DNA of 42,821 bases, taken from positions 1-42,821 of the IMG/VR virus record IMGVR_UViG_3300049445_000174; one strand, given 5' to 3'. Of the stretch, positions 31,897 to 39,081 are shown piece by piece. A model generated the notes under the pieces. It searched no databases. It was given only the letters and a program-made list of their open reading frames with translations, and was not told the DNA's origin. The translations under genes were made by a program, and so were the position numbers. The first letter of the stretch is position 1, and each line of letters begins with the position of its first letter. This DNA comes from a virus.

Positions 31897-31960
31897 GGTG
31901 GGTTCTCTAGTGGCAGGCGGCGGGGGCGAACATACGGTCGAAAGTCGCACGCTGCGGGCC

Positions 31961-32155
31961 TCAGAGCGCGCCAGGAGGCCGTTCGGTGGGGGTGGGCGCT
32001 ACTAGGGTAGCCGGAACCGGCTTACAGGCCTCCTGCGGCCTCAGGTGCAACAGCAGTATTGCGGTCAGAAACAGCACCATGGCCGACAGCCAGACTGCAG
32101 CTCCGGCGAACATCAAGATGATGATCAGCAGGTTTCGTTCAGGCCGTGGCGTCAT
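31961..32155 (-). CDS. Small membrane protein, 64 aa
   Basis: The N-terminal ten residues are charged, then comes a long hydrophobic stretch (LLIIILMFAGAAVWLSAMVLFLTAILLLHL written as two spans LLIIILMFAGAAVWL and SAMVLFLTAILLLHL), then a Pro-rich tail with one Cys (EACKPVPATLVAPTPTERP). It may be one long or two short spans. Together with the 31711-31896 product it could make a holin/antiholin or spanin-like pair. It overlaps the upstream gene by 17 bases. Confidence 0.5.
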   Translation of the reverse strand: MTPRPERNLLIIILMFAGAAVWLSAMVLFLTAILLLHLRPQEACKPVPATLVAPTPTERPPGAL

Positions 32156-32411
32156 CGACCAGCTCCAATCGAGGCGTCCCGTCGCGGTTGGTGTCGGCGC
32201 AGAAGATCGGCGGGATGCCGGGGCGGTTCGCCCAGCAGACGAAGTAGGCGAAGGCGGCTGGCTTCCCCAGCTCCCGCACGTCGATGCTGCCGACGATCAC
32301 GCCGAGGGTGCCGTCTGGCGTCCCGTCATCGGGCTGGCTGTTGACCTTGCGCACCGTCGCTTTGTTCGGCCACGCCCCCGGCGCCTGCGTGTCCACGAAG
32401 ACGTAGCTCAT
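32139..32411 (-). CDS. Hypothetical protein, 90 aa
   Basis: The ATG at 32411 overlaps the excisionase-like stop by four bases (ATGA), which supports it over longer in-frame starts. The product begins MSYVFVDTQAPGAWPNKATV and includes GVIVGSIDVRELGKPAAFAYFVCWANRPGIPP, a beta-rich pattern. No membrane span and no recognised family. Encoded between the excisionase-like gene and the small membrane proteins. Confidence 0.5.
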   Translation of the reverse strand: MSYVFVDTQAPGAWPNKATVRKVNSQPDDGTPDGTLGVIVGSIDVRELGKPAAFAYFVCWANRPGIPPIFCADTNRDGTPRLELVDDATA

Positions 32412-32704
32412 CGGTTCAGAAATTCGTCCACCGCGTCCGCCGGGACTAGCCGGCGCCCGGCGACCTTGATCGACCTCAGCCGCCCATCGTTCATCGCACT
32501 GTAGAGCGTGGACTTGGACAGGCCGATGGCCTTCGACAAATCTTTCACTCGCCATGCCCGGCGAGCCGGGTCTGGGTTCACCGTTGCAGGCGGCGGCTGC
32601 AGAACGGGAGGCGGCGGCTGAACGCGTTTCTCAACGGTGCGGATCAGGCGCTCCAAGGCGCTGGCGAAATCCTCTACGGCAATTGTCAGCTCGTCACGTG
32701 GCAT
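32408..32704 (-). CDS. Excisionase-like HTH protein 1
   Basis: The C-terminal half is an AlpA/HTH_17-type DNA-binding domain: RRAWRVKDLSKAIGLSKSTLYSAMNDGRLRSIKVAGRRLVPADAVDEFLNR, with the STLYSAMNDGRLRSIK recognition region and the RRLVPADAVDEFL wing, as in phage excisionases. The N-terminal half is a short helix and a proline-rich linker. The ATG at 32704 is chosen; a TTG at 32740 would add 12 residues. It is divergent from the integrase across a 263-bp region likely to contain the attachment site, and probably steers excision. Confidence 0.7.
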   Translation of the reverse strand: MPRDELTIAVEDFASALERLIRTVEKRVQPPPPVLQPPPATVNPDPARRAWRVKDLSKAIGLSKSTLYSAMNDGRLRSIKVAGRRLVPADAVDEFLNR

Positions 32705-32967
32705 CGGTTCATTTAGCCACAAAAGTGCTGCCCGCGACAAAAAGGGGCAATCGCGTGGGGAATTTGTCTCACTTGTCCCGATTGCTCAATATATTCAACA
32801 GGGCGTAGTTGCCCTCGTGAAAGCGAAACTGGGTTTTTCGTGGTTCGTTTGGGTTCGCTTGGCCTGCCTCTCCCCTCGGGCATCTTGCACTTCCCAAGTT
32901 TTTTGGTTCAAGGTCATCGGGTTATCGCCCCCGACTGAAAGGGGGATTTTCCAGGGGATTTTTTTCG
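32705..32967. promoter_or_regulatory. Excisionase/integrase intergenic control region, likely attP area
   Basis: This AT-richer 263-bp gap lies between two divergent recombination genes. It contains TCAATATATTCA (32786-32797, also present inverted at 39113-39124), a GGGTTCG half-site of the 360-374 dyad near 32850, TTGCACTT (32885-32892) followed by the TCCCAA box (32892-32897), and a CCCCC/GGGGG hairpin (32928-32945) just before the integrase ribosome site. No tRNA-derived core could be identified, so the attachment site is only inferred. Confidence 0.55.
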
Positions 32968-34311
32968 ATGGCTGCCAAGACGATCACCAGCACCAAGATC
33001 AAGGCCGCGCTGAAAGCGGGCAAGCGCACGAAGCTCTATGATGGTGAGAACCTGATCCTGCGCATCCAGTCGGCCACGTCCGCGAGCTGGGTTTTCAAAT
33101 TCACCCTGCCGGGCTGCAAGCCTGATGAAATGGCCCTCGGGTCGCTGTTCAAGGTGTCGAAGGTCGGCGACGACTTCGACATGAAGGCCGTCCGCGAAAT
33201 CCGCGACCGCTACAAGCTGCTGGTCGCCAAGGGTGAGGACCCCAAGCAGGCCCAGCGCAGCGAGAAGCACGAGCGGGCCAGGGCGGCGGCGGCGCCGCGG
33301 CCCAAGGCCATCGGTGAGCTGGTGCGCGAGAACATCCACCTGATCGCCAAGGAAGCGAAGAGCGAGCGCCAGCGGCAGGCGTGGATCGCCAGCCTGCAGT
33401 TCGAACGGATTGGGGTCATCGCCAAGATGCTGCCCGAAGAGGTCGCCGACGCTGACGTGGTGGCGATGATGAAAGCCTACTACAAGCGCGCGCCGGTGAT
33501 GGCCGATGACGTGCGCCAGCGCCTGTCGCGGGTGCTGGTGTGGGCGGTGAAGACCCCCGGCTGGGTGAACCCGGTCAGGTGGGAGGGCCACCTTGAAGAT
33601 CAGGTGACCCGCAAGTGCGCCGAGGACGAAACGCAGCACGCCGCCCTCGACCACCTGCAGATCGGCGAATTCGTCGCCAAGCTGCGCGGCGAAAACGAGC
33701 GGGTGACAAATGCGCTCTGCCTGCTGTGGCTGATCCTGTCGGCCACGCGGGCGAACGAAGCCTGCGGCGCCGACTGGTCCGAGATCGACTGGCACGCGGG
33801 TGAAGACGGCTGCTGGGTGATCCCGGCCAGCCGCATGAAGATGCGCCGCGAGCACGCCGTGCCGCTGACCGACCAGCACCATGACATCCTGGCCCGCCTC
33901 AAGCCGCTCGGCATGACGGAGTTTCCGGCCAGCGGCCCGATCTTCCCGATGGCGACCGGCAAGGGGCCGAGCGTGACCGGCCTGCGCAAATTCATGCAGT
34001 CGATCAAGGGCGCCGAAGGCGAGCCATACGTCGACCCGAACACCGACGAGCCGATCACCCTGCACGGCTTCCGCTCGACGTTCCGCACGTGGGCCGAAGA
34101 GCAGATGACGCCTGACGGCAGCGACTACCGCTACAGCGAGAAGCTGCTTGAGCAGTGTATCGCCCACGCGGTCGGCTCGACCACTAGGCGGAAATACGTG
34201 CGGTCGAAGGCGGTCGAGCAGCGCCGCCAGATCACCGCGGCGTGGGCGACCTACTGCGGCGTCGTGCAGGCCCCGAAGGTCGCCGCGCCCCGGCTGCGGA
34301 AAGCCGCCTAG
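32968..34311 (+). CDS. int: Tyrosine integrase (P4-like)
   Basis: A 447-residue site-specific recombinase. Residues 1-100 match the N-terminal arm-binding domain of P4-type integrases (KIKAALKAGKRTKLYDGENLILRIQ). The catalytic domain has Arg261 (LSATRANEACGADW), Lys291, His366-x-x-Arg369 (LHGFRSTFRTWA), His400 (IAHAVG) and the nucleophile Tyr410 (RRKYVRS). All six usual residues are present. It should integrate and, with an excisionase, release the prophage. It starts behind AGGGGA and a short hairpin that may limit expression. Its last 80 bases overlap an antisense gene. Confidence 0.92.
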   Translation: MAAKTITSTKIKAALKAGKRTKLYDGENLILRIQSATSASWVFKFTLPGCKPDEMALGSLFKVSKVGDDFDMKAVREIRDRYKLLVAKGEDPKQAQRSEKHERARAAAAPRPKAIGELVRENIHLIAKEAKSERQRQAWIASLQFERIGVIAKMLPEEVADADVVAMMKAYYKRAPVMADDVRQRLSRVLVWAVKTPGWVNPVRWEGHLEDQVTRKCAEDETQHAALDHLQIGEFVAKLRGENERVTNALCLLWLILSATRANEACGADWSEIDWHAGEDGCWVIPASRMKMRREHAVPLTDQHHDILARLKPLGMTEFPASGPIFPMATGKGPSVTGLRKFMQSIKGAEGEPYVDPNTDEPITLHGFRSTFRTWAEEQMTPDGSDYRYSEKLLEQCIAHAVGSTTRRKYVRSKAVEQRRQITAAWATYCGVVQAPKVAAPRLRKAA

Positions 34312-34489
34312 CGAACGCCTGATCGCGGGCCGAGCGCAAATCCTCGGCCCGCACCAGCGTCTTGCCCAGCCAGCGGAAGGTCGGGATTTCACCCGCCCGC
34401 ACCAGCGCCCAGAATTTCGTTTTCCCCAGCCTGCCGAGCTGCTGGCGGGCCTGCGTGGTGGTGTAGACGATCTGCTCAGTGTCGGACAT
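34232..34489 (-). CDS. Excisionase-like HTH protein 2, antisense to integrase 3' end
   Basis: An 85-residue protein from ATG 34489: TTTQARQQLGRLGKTKFWALVRAGEIPTFRWLGKTLVRAEDL is a second HTH_17/AlpA-type domain with the KFWALVRAGEIPTFRWLGKTLVR helix-wing. The C-terminus is very basic (RRPSGPARRRSRSPTPR) and is encoded over the last 80 bases of the integrase on the opposite strand. It is the last gene of the long leftward operon, so early transcription would make it. It could be the true excisionase or a second directionality factor. Confidence 0.68.
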   Translation of the reverse strand: MSDTEQIVYTTTQARQQLGRLGKTKFWALVRAGEIPTFRWLGKTLVRAEDLRSARDQAFARRLSAAGARRPSGPARRRSRSPTPR

Positions 34490-34898
34490 TTCGAGCCTTC
34501 CTGGCCCGCACGGTTTCGGTCTTGTGACGCTGCTTGATCGCCTCGTTGAGCGTATCGACAAACGCCAGCAGGAAGGTGGTCCGCACGATCTGCGGCATGT
34601 CGTCGGTATAGGCCACGATGGCGCCGACCACCGGGCTGACCGCCGCCTGCAGCAGGTGCTGGCTGAGATCGTCCTGATTGAGGCTCTGCGCCGCCCGCCA
34701 CGCCCGGCGCATGTAACGCCGCAGCACCGCACTGATCGCCATGGACCCGGCCACTTCCAACCTCACCAGCTCATGAAACTGACCGTCAGCTTCTGGCCGG
34801 TCGGCGCGTTCGAAGATCGGGGTGACGACTTCAAACGAGGCGTCGATCAGCGCCTCGGCCACACAGCCTACCGGGTCTTTCGAAAGGTCATCCGCCAT
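34476..34898 (-). CDS. Hypothetical protein, 140 aa
   Basis: The start at 34898 overlaps the upstream gene by 11 bases; the stop overlaps the next start by 14. The product is helical and mostly hydrophilic (LVRLEVAGSMAISAVLRRYM, AAVSPVVGAIVAYTDDMPQI), with a basic tail KQRHKTETVRARKARN. No motif known to me. Part of the tightly packed leftward operon. Confidence 0.55.
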   Translation of the reverse strand: MADDLSKDPVGCVAEALIDASFEVVTPIFERADRPEADGQFHELVRLEVAGSMAISAVLRRYMRRAWRAAQSLNQDDLSQHLLQAAVSPVVGAIVAYTDDMPQIVRTTFLLAFVDTLNEAIKQRHKTETVRARKARNVRH

Positions 34899-35178
34899 CG
34901 GGGGTGATCCTGTGAGGTTCCCCTTCGTCATCCTCGCTGGCCAACGGTGGCGCCGGTCTGGCATAGGCGTCGAATGCCAGCTCTTCGCCGCGCTGCTGGT
35001 CGGCCCCGATCCCGATAAGGAAGGTGTCAACAGCCTCCCGCCAGCGCTCGGCCAGCTCTAGGTCTTTGAGGGCCACTTCCCGCCACAGCGACATGCGCGA
35101 GCCGAGCGGCACGCCTACGACCGGCGAGGACGCCACCAGCCAGTCGTAAAGGGCCTCCGTCAGCCTTTCATGGTTCAT
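34888..35178 (-). CDS. Hypothetical protein, 96 aa
   Basis: A 96-residue protein starting NHERLTEALYDWLVASSPVVG, helical, with WREAVDTFLIGIGADQQRG in the middle and an acidic C-terminus. It overlaps its neighbours on both sides. No recognised domain; a small early accessory protein. Confidence 0.55.
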   Translation of the reverse strand: MNHERLTEALYDWLVASSPVVGVPLGSRMSLWREVALKDLELAERWREAVDTFLIGIGADQQRGEELAFDAYARPAPPLASEDDEGEPHRITPDGG

Positions 35179-35242
35179 CGGTTCCTCGCTTTAAGACGGT
35201 CAGGAAAACGGCGGGCAGGCGCACGTTCGGCGGCGGGGTCAT
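35168..35242 (-). CDS. Possible 24-residue mini-gene
   Basis: It fills the only spacer in this part of the operon: ATG 35242 shares a base with the upstream stop, and the TGA at 35168-35170 lies inside the next gene. The peptide is PPPNVRLPAVFLTVLKRG-like, basic with a short hydrophobic core. Coupling is the only support; it may simply be an unused spacer. Confidence 0.25.
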   Translation of the reverse strand: MTPPPNVRLPAVFLTVLKRGTDEP

Positions 35243-35427
35243 CAGTCCATAGTCCTCGGGTCATGGCGCGTGCCGACCGGACGCCAATCGCTCGCGGGCG
35301 CCACGGCGGTGACCGCCCCGCAGTTCGCGCAGACACCTTCCCAGACCGTGTGAACGTCGCCGGGCACGCGCAGGCCTCTGGCGCGGGCGCACTCGCGGCA
35401 GGTGGGGGATTTCAGCTCATCGGGCAT
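35242..35427 (-). CDS. Zinc-ribbon-like protein, 61 aa
   Basis: A short protein with CRECARARG and CANCGAVT, two CxxC pairs 20 residues apart that should bind one zinc. The rest is short and mildly basic. Zinc ribbons of this size bind nucleic acids or proteins; no specific family is recognised. It overlaps the upstream gene by 11 bases. Confidence 0.6.
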   Translation of the reverse strand: MPDELKSPTCRECARARGLRVPGDVHTVWEGVCANCGAVTAVAPASDWRPVGTRHDPRTMD

Positions 35428-35641
35428 CGGGCGAAAACTCCGCTGCGTCCCCGGCGTCGTAGCGGGCCAGCCACGTGCGCAGGATCGGCGCGAACGTGGA
35501 CGGCAGGAGGCTCGCCGTCAGCACCGTTTCAAACTGATCCCCGGCATCGGCGATCACGAAAATCACGTAGTCGATCCCCGGCGGTCTGGCGCTCATCAGG
35601 CTCTCGGCCATCTCCTCGGCGGCGTGCTGGGCCTTGCTCAT
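35417..35641 (-). CDS. Hypothetical protein, 74 aa
   Basis: ATG 35641 is preferred over 35647 because it gives the usual four-base overlap with the upstream stop. The product has SKAQHAAEEMAESLMSARPP, then a hydrophobic strand (DYVIFVIADAG) and a helix-rich end. It may be a small alpha/beta protein. No known family. Confidence 0.5.
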   Translation of the reverse strand: MSKAQHAAEEMAESLMSARPPGIDYVIFVIADAGDQFETVLTASLLPSTFAPILRTWLARYDAGDAAEFSPDAR

Positions 35642-35922
35642 AGCCACGTTTCCAGAATGACCGGATCGTCGGCGGGGTCGCGCATCAGCTTCACCAACCC
35701 GAGCGCTTCCATGGTGGTCTGAAGGCGGTCCAGGCTCCTGTCCATGATGACCAGCGGCATCGGCGTTGGTTCTGGCAAGCTCAGGTGCAGCCGAGCGACG
35801 TAAAAGTCAGGCCAGTCAGTCGGGTGGTCGGTGATCGTGAACATGGGCAGCCGGTCGCGCAGCGACCAGAGATAGGTCCGCGTGTCGCGGATGCTCAGCG
35901 AGCCTTCGCGGGCCTCAGCCAT
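35638..35922 (-). CDS. Hypothetical protein, 94 aa
   Basis: The start at 35922 is chosen for its overlap of eight bases with the upstream gene. The product is beta-rich in the first two thirds (YLWSLRDRLPMFTITDH, FYVARLHLSLPEPTPMPLVI) and helical at the end (QTTMEALGLVKLMRDPADD). No family recognised. Part of the leftward operon. Confidence 0.5.
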   Translation of the reverse strand: MAEAREGSLSIRDTRTYLWSLRDRLPMFTITDHPTDWPDFYVARLHLSLPEPTPMPLVIMDRSLDRLQTTMEALGLVKLMRDPADDPVILETWL

Positions 35923-36304
35923 CGCCACCGTTCCCGTACCAGTCGCCGCCCTCGCCGGTCACGACGATGGTCACCAGCTTTCGCGCCCGCGCCTGCTGAA
36001 CCATGTTCGCCGTCCCCTTTCCACCTGGGAACGCGATCACCACGTCAGGCCTGCCCTCGTCGAGCATTTGTCGATTTCGAATGGCCCCGGCCGCCTTGCC
36101 GTATGTCGCCCATTCCGCCGTGAAGCTCAGCACCGACGCACCGTGTTCCGTGCCCCAGATTGCCGCCATACTGTCGGCGCCACGCGCCGCGCCCTGGATA
36201 ATCACCGCGTCGTCGGGATGCAGGATCAGCGCGCGCAACACCTTGTGCAGAAGAACGTCGTCGGCGAAGTCGCGCCCGCCGCAGATCAGGTAGCGGGTGG
36301 TCAC
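35915..36304 (-). CDS. SLOG-fold nucleotide-binding protein (DUF2493/YspA type)
   Basis: A 129-residue protein with the family's RYLICGGRDFADDVLL at the N-terminus, VIIQGAARGADSMAA, then PDVVIAFPGGKGTANMVQQA. The GGRDF, GAARGAD and PGGxGT motifs line the ligand pocket of SLOG domains, related to DprA and LOG proteins. Such proteins bind nucleotides or nucleotide-derived signals and are common in phages and prophages, sometimes near defence genes. The exact ligand is unknown. It overlaps its upstream neighbour by four bases. Confidence 0.8.
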   Translation of the reverse strand: MTTRYLICGGRDFADDVLLHKVLRALILHPDDAVIIQGAARGADSMAAIWGTEHGASVLSFTAEWATYGKAAGAIRNRQMLDEGRPDVVIAFPGGKGTANMVQQARARKLVTIVVTGEGGDWYGNGGDG

Positions 36305-36780
36305 TGCAGCGTCTCCCCTTCGTGGGTGAAGAGGTCGGCCAGGGCGCCCATGATCCCGTCAGGTATGTCGGGATCGCGCAGCAGCTTGCGCACCCCGCCC
36401 GAGCGCCCCCTGACGATCCGCTGCGACACGCAAACGGGGGTCGCCAGGCGGCGGTCGGAAATCGCCGTGAAGACCTTTTCCTCGCGCTCAGGGTCGAGCG
36501 ATGGCCGGGCGTAGTCGTCGGGCTTAACCGACATCCAGACTTCCCCGAAAAAGGCGTAGCGGGTGGCGTTCAACTTCTGCAGGAACACCTGCAATGCGGC
36601 GATCATCACCGCCCGCTCAAACTGGTTCGCCCACGCGCAGGCGACGACTTCGTAGTGGCCGTCACCCGCTTCGATGATCACCGCGCTACGCAGCTCCCCC
36701 TTCGGGTTCACGCGGTAGAAATCCTCGTGAGCTGCGGCTAGCTCATCGGCCCACTCGCGGCACGTCTGACTGGGGTTCAT
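36301..36780 (-). CDS. Conserved-looking phage/plasmid protein, 159 aa
   Basis: A 159-residue alpha/beta protein with SAVIIEAGDGHYEVVACAW, then KLNATRYAFFGEVWMSVKP and DPEREEKVFTAISDR. The AFFGEVWMS ... DPEREEKV pattern is one I associate with unknown proteins of alphaproteobacterial phages and plasmids. It overlaps the triple-HTH gene by four bases, so the two may be translated together. Function unknown. Confidence 0.6.
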   Translation of the reverse strand: MNPSQTCREWADELAAAHEDFYRVNPKGELRSAVIIEAGDGHYEVVACAWANQFERAVMIAALQVFLQKLNATRYAFFGEVWMSVKPDDYARPSLDPEREEKVFTAISDRRLATPVCVSQRIVRGRSGGVRKLLRDPDIPDGIMGALADLFTHEGETLQ

Positions 36781-37862
36781 GCTGGACTTGCGCCGTTCGG
36801 TTTCGCGCCGGTGTGCGGCGGGAAGACGACGCCCTTCTGCTGGGCGTTGTTGAGGACGTTGTAAACGAATTGCTTGTCCTGCCCCGAGCGGGTCGAAATC
36901 TCGCTGGCGGGCATCCCGTTGTAGCGCAGCAGGACGATATGCTCGCGCAGCTCATCGAACGCGTGGAGCGTCAGATTGCGGCTGGCGGCGCTGTCCTTCA
37001 CCGCCTGCAGCGCGCCCGCCTGCAGATCATCCACGGGGATGAACACCCGCTGCTTGCCGGGGATCACCAGCGGGCGGGCCTTCGGCGTGCGCGGGGGTTT
37101 CAGCTCGGCCACCGGCTCGGGCGGCTTCACCGGCTCAATCACGGCGTCATCGTAGTCCACGCGGGTGGCCAGTTCGATGCCTGCGGCGCGGGCGGCATAC
37201 AGCCACTGCCATAGGGTCTTCTCATCGATCCGCACGGCCTTGCTGATTTCGTCCATGGGCTTTTGCGCCTGCCGCATGGCCACGAAGGTGACCCTGGCCT
37301 GCAGGTAGCTTTCGAGGCTGTGGCCCCGTTTCGCCGCTGCCGCTTCCATGGCCGCACGACCCTGGCCGCTGACCGCGGCCATATCGGTGATGAAGGTCTT
37401 GTGATCCTGCGCCAGACTGTCGCCCTTCGGGGTCGGCGGGAATTTGACACTGGCCTTGCGGGCGGCGCTCAGCACGCCCTCGACCTTCTGGCGGGTGGCG
37501 CCGGTGGCCTCGATAATCTCGGCCTTGTCGTAGCCCGCCAGCCGCAGCTTGACGATCTGCTCTTCGGTGGTCTTCGCCGGGCGCCCCTTGGGAGCCTCTA
37601 GGACGGCCACGGCGGGCGGTCGCGAGGTTTGCGAGGCCGTGAGTAGCGGGTCTGGCATCTGCTGCTCAGCAGGCGCACCTGAGTACGTCAGGGCGATTAC
37701 TTCGGCGTGCTGGATCACGCTTTCACGCAGGGCGCCCGGCGGGATGCGGCTGAACGCCTGCAGCAGTTTGTCGGCGCCCGGCAGCACGAGGAACCGCGCC
37801 ATTTCCAGCGGGTCGATGTAGCCGTTGCTACGCGGCGGGATGATGTTGGGGTCTTTGCTCAT
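36777..37862 (-). CDS. Triple helix-turn-helix repeat protein
   Basis: A 361-residue protein with three similar HTH units at about residues 100-146, 187-233 and 302-352. Each has a helix with (V/I)-x-x-(L/M)R, then E-I-(I/S), a recognition helix, and LxxA followed by a hydrophobic end; units 1 and 3 both finish V-x-FPP. Units 2 and 3 share an upstream helical segment (AAMEAAAAKRGHSLESY and ALQAVKDSAASRNLTLH). Linkers are Pro-rich. I chose ATG 37862, which overlaps the upstream stop by four bases. It probably binds repeated DNA sites, as a regulator, partition or origin-binding factor. Confidence 0.62.
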   Translation of the reverse strand: MSKDPNIIPPRSNGYIDPLEMARFLVLPGADKLLQAFSRIPPGALRESVIQHAEVIALTYSGAPAEQQMPDPLLTASQTSRPPAVAVLEAPKGRPAKTTEEQIVKLRLAGYDKAEIIEATGATRQKVEGVLSAARKASVKFPPTPKGDSLAQDHKTFITDMAAVSGQGRAAMEAAAAKRGHSLESYLQARVTFVAMRQAQKPMDEISKAVRIDEKTLWQWLYAARAAGIELATRVDYDDAVIEPVKPPEPVAELKPPRTPKARPLVIPGKQRVFIPVDDLQAGALQAVKDSAASRNLTLHAFDELREHIVLLRYNGMPASEISTRSGQDKQFVYNVLNNAQQKGVVFPPHTGAKPNGASPA

Positions 37863-38230
37863 CGGCGCACCCAATGCTTGTCGTAGCCGCAGGCCAGCAT
37901 GACCATGCTGATGGTGATGTTCTGCGGGCGCTTGGTGTCGCCGTAGCACCACGCCATCAGGGTGTAGCGGCTGACCTTGTGCCCAAGCTTGATCGTCTCT
38001 TCCTCGATCTGCTCAAGCGTCATCCCGCTCTCGGCGATAGCGGCCTGCACTACGTCCATTTCTGGATCGCGGTCGATCCATGAATAGGTCAGCCAACTTT
38101 GCGCCGGGATGAAATTCTTTCGGGGCTTCGGTAGAGGTTTGGCCCATCGTGCCTGACTGACGTACCCTGGCGCTGTCGTCACGGTCGCCCCCCGCGGTGC
38201 AAATGACCGCGACTGTGCTTGAGCTGGCAT
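37859..38230 (-). CDS. HTH protein of alphaproteobacterial phage type, 123 aa
   Basis: GGAAGGG precedes ATG 38230. The C-terminal half (VVQAAIAESGMTLEQIEEETIKLGHKVSRYTLMAWCYGDTKRPQN) has the XRE-like VSxxTLxxW-x-x-G-x-TKRPQN pattern common in small phage regulators, followed by a helix ending in GYDKHW. The N-terminal 50 residues are basic and unstructured. It overlaps the upstream gene by 52 bases, an unusually long overlap for this operon. Confidence 0.68.
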   Translation of the reverse strand: MPAQAQSRSFAPRGATVTTAPGYVSQARWAKPLPKPRKNFIPAQSWLTYSWIDRDPEMDVVQAAIAESGMTLEQIEEETIKLGHKVSRYTLMAWCYGDTKRPQNITISMVMLACGYDKHWVRR

Positions 38231-38946
38231 GTGGTGGTGTTCCCTTCCGTGGTTAAACTGGTGTCGGCCTTCGGGATCAACGGCATGGCCTGCGCGACCG
38301 ATGCAGCCAGCTCCGACAGGGCCTCAGGCCCCTCGGCCTCGGCGAGGGCGCGGAGCGCGGGCAGGCCCGTTTCGAGGCTTTCCAGCACTTCGTCACGGGT
38401 CGCCGCGCGCCCCTCCCTGAACCACCGCGTTGCGCGCGGCGGGCCAATCTGAAACAGCAGCCCCTGATCTGGCCGGGGCTGAAAGCCGGTGAAGCTCAGG
38501 CACCACCACACCAGGGTGACGCCGGGGTTGCGGTCGAGCATGATCCCCGGCGTGGCGCTCTCGGCCTTCTGCGCAGCCGTCACTTTGCCACGCTTGGCCA
38601 GCGGGCGGCTGAGGAACGGGCAGGCCGTGGCGGCGAATTCAGCGCACATCGGGTGGCTCGGCGGTTCCGAGCTGATCCGGTTCACGGCGCACATCGGGCC
38701 GATGACAAAGGCTTTCATCCGGCCAAGCCGCTGGCCGCATATCCAGCAGCGCTGCTGGCGGATCGCCTGCACGGCGCGCTCGGGATGGACGAATTGGAAG
38801 TCAGGCTCACCCCGCCCGTTCCACGCCAGGAACCAGGGCACGGGAAAGCTTCTGCCATCGACCGGCAGAGCGGCGATCATCGGCGGGGCGTCGGGGAACC
38901 GGCTAGGCCGGTTGCAGGCGTCCGGTTCCTGACGACGCAGGTTCAT
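38179..38946 (-). CDS. Cysteine-rich phage protein, 255 aa
   Basis: The ATG at 38946 (NLRRQEPDAC) is preferred over one at 38964. Near residue 65 lies CWICGQRLGRMKAFVIGPMC, followed by HPMCAEFAATACPFLS, a likely zinc-binding cluster conserved in unknown phage proteins. A central strand-rich part (GVTLVWWCLSFTGFQPRPD) precedes a helical C-terminus. Function unknown. A run of 13 Gs on the plus strand lies 32 bases upstream of the start. Confidence 0.62.
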   Translation of the reverse strand: MNLRRQEPDACNRPSRFPDAPPMIAALPVDGRSFPVPWFLAWNGRGEPDFQFVHPERAVQAIRQQRCWICGQRLGRMKAFVIGPMCAVNRISSEPPSHPMCAEFAATACPFLSRPLAKRGKVTAAQKAESATPGIMLDRNPGVTLVWWCLSFTGFQPRPDQGLLFQIGPPRATRWFREGRAATRDEVLESLETGLPALRALAEAEGPEALSELAASVAQAMPLIPKADTSLTTEGNTTTCQLKHSRGHLHRGGRP

Positions 38947-38977
38947 TCTGCCCCCAGTTCGCATAACAGCGATACGT

Positions 38978-38990
38978 GGGGGGGGGGGGG
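38978..38990. repeat. Homopolymer tract of 13 G
   Basis: Thirteen consecutive Gs (C on the transcribed leftward strand) lie between the dyad cluster and the 38946 start. Length may vary by slippage or be a sequencing estimate. Inside a 5' untranslated region it could alter promoter spacing or translation. Confidence 0.7.
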
Positions 38991-39061
38991 TGAACCCGGT
39001 AAGCTCTTAAGCGGCATCGCTATATCTCAATCTCAACGCCTGTACGCCTTAGTCTACCTCT

Positions 39062-39081
39062 CAGGTGCATTTTGTCACCTG
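39062..39081. promoter_or_regulatory. Perfect 20-bp operator-like dyad
   Basis: CAGGTG and CACCTG are exact reverse complements 8 bases apart. The half-site CAGGTGCA occurs again at 39101-39108 and, as CAGGTGCAT, at 332-340 beside the repressor, which suggests that one regulator acts at both places. Confidence 0.65.

Noticed and set aside
32705-32967. tRNA-derived attachment core (a GGTTCAAGG T-loop-like stretch near 32905)
   Set aside because: The flanking bases do not form a T-arm or acceptor stem, so no attP core is claimed.
32914-34701. 595-codon leftward frame
   Set aside because: It is the antisense shadow of the integrase, with His/Arg/Pro-rich, domain-free translation.
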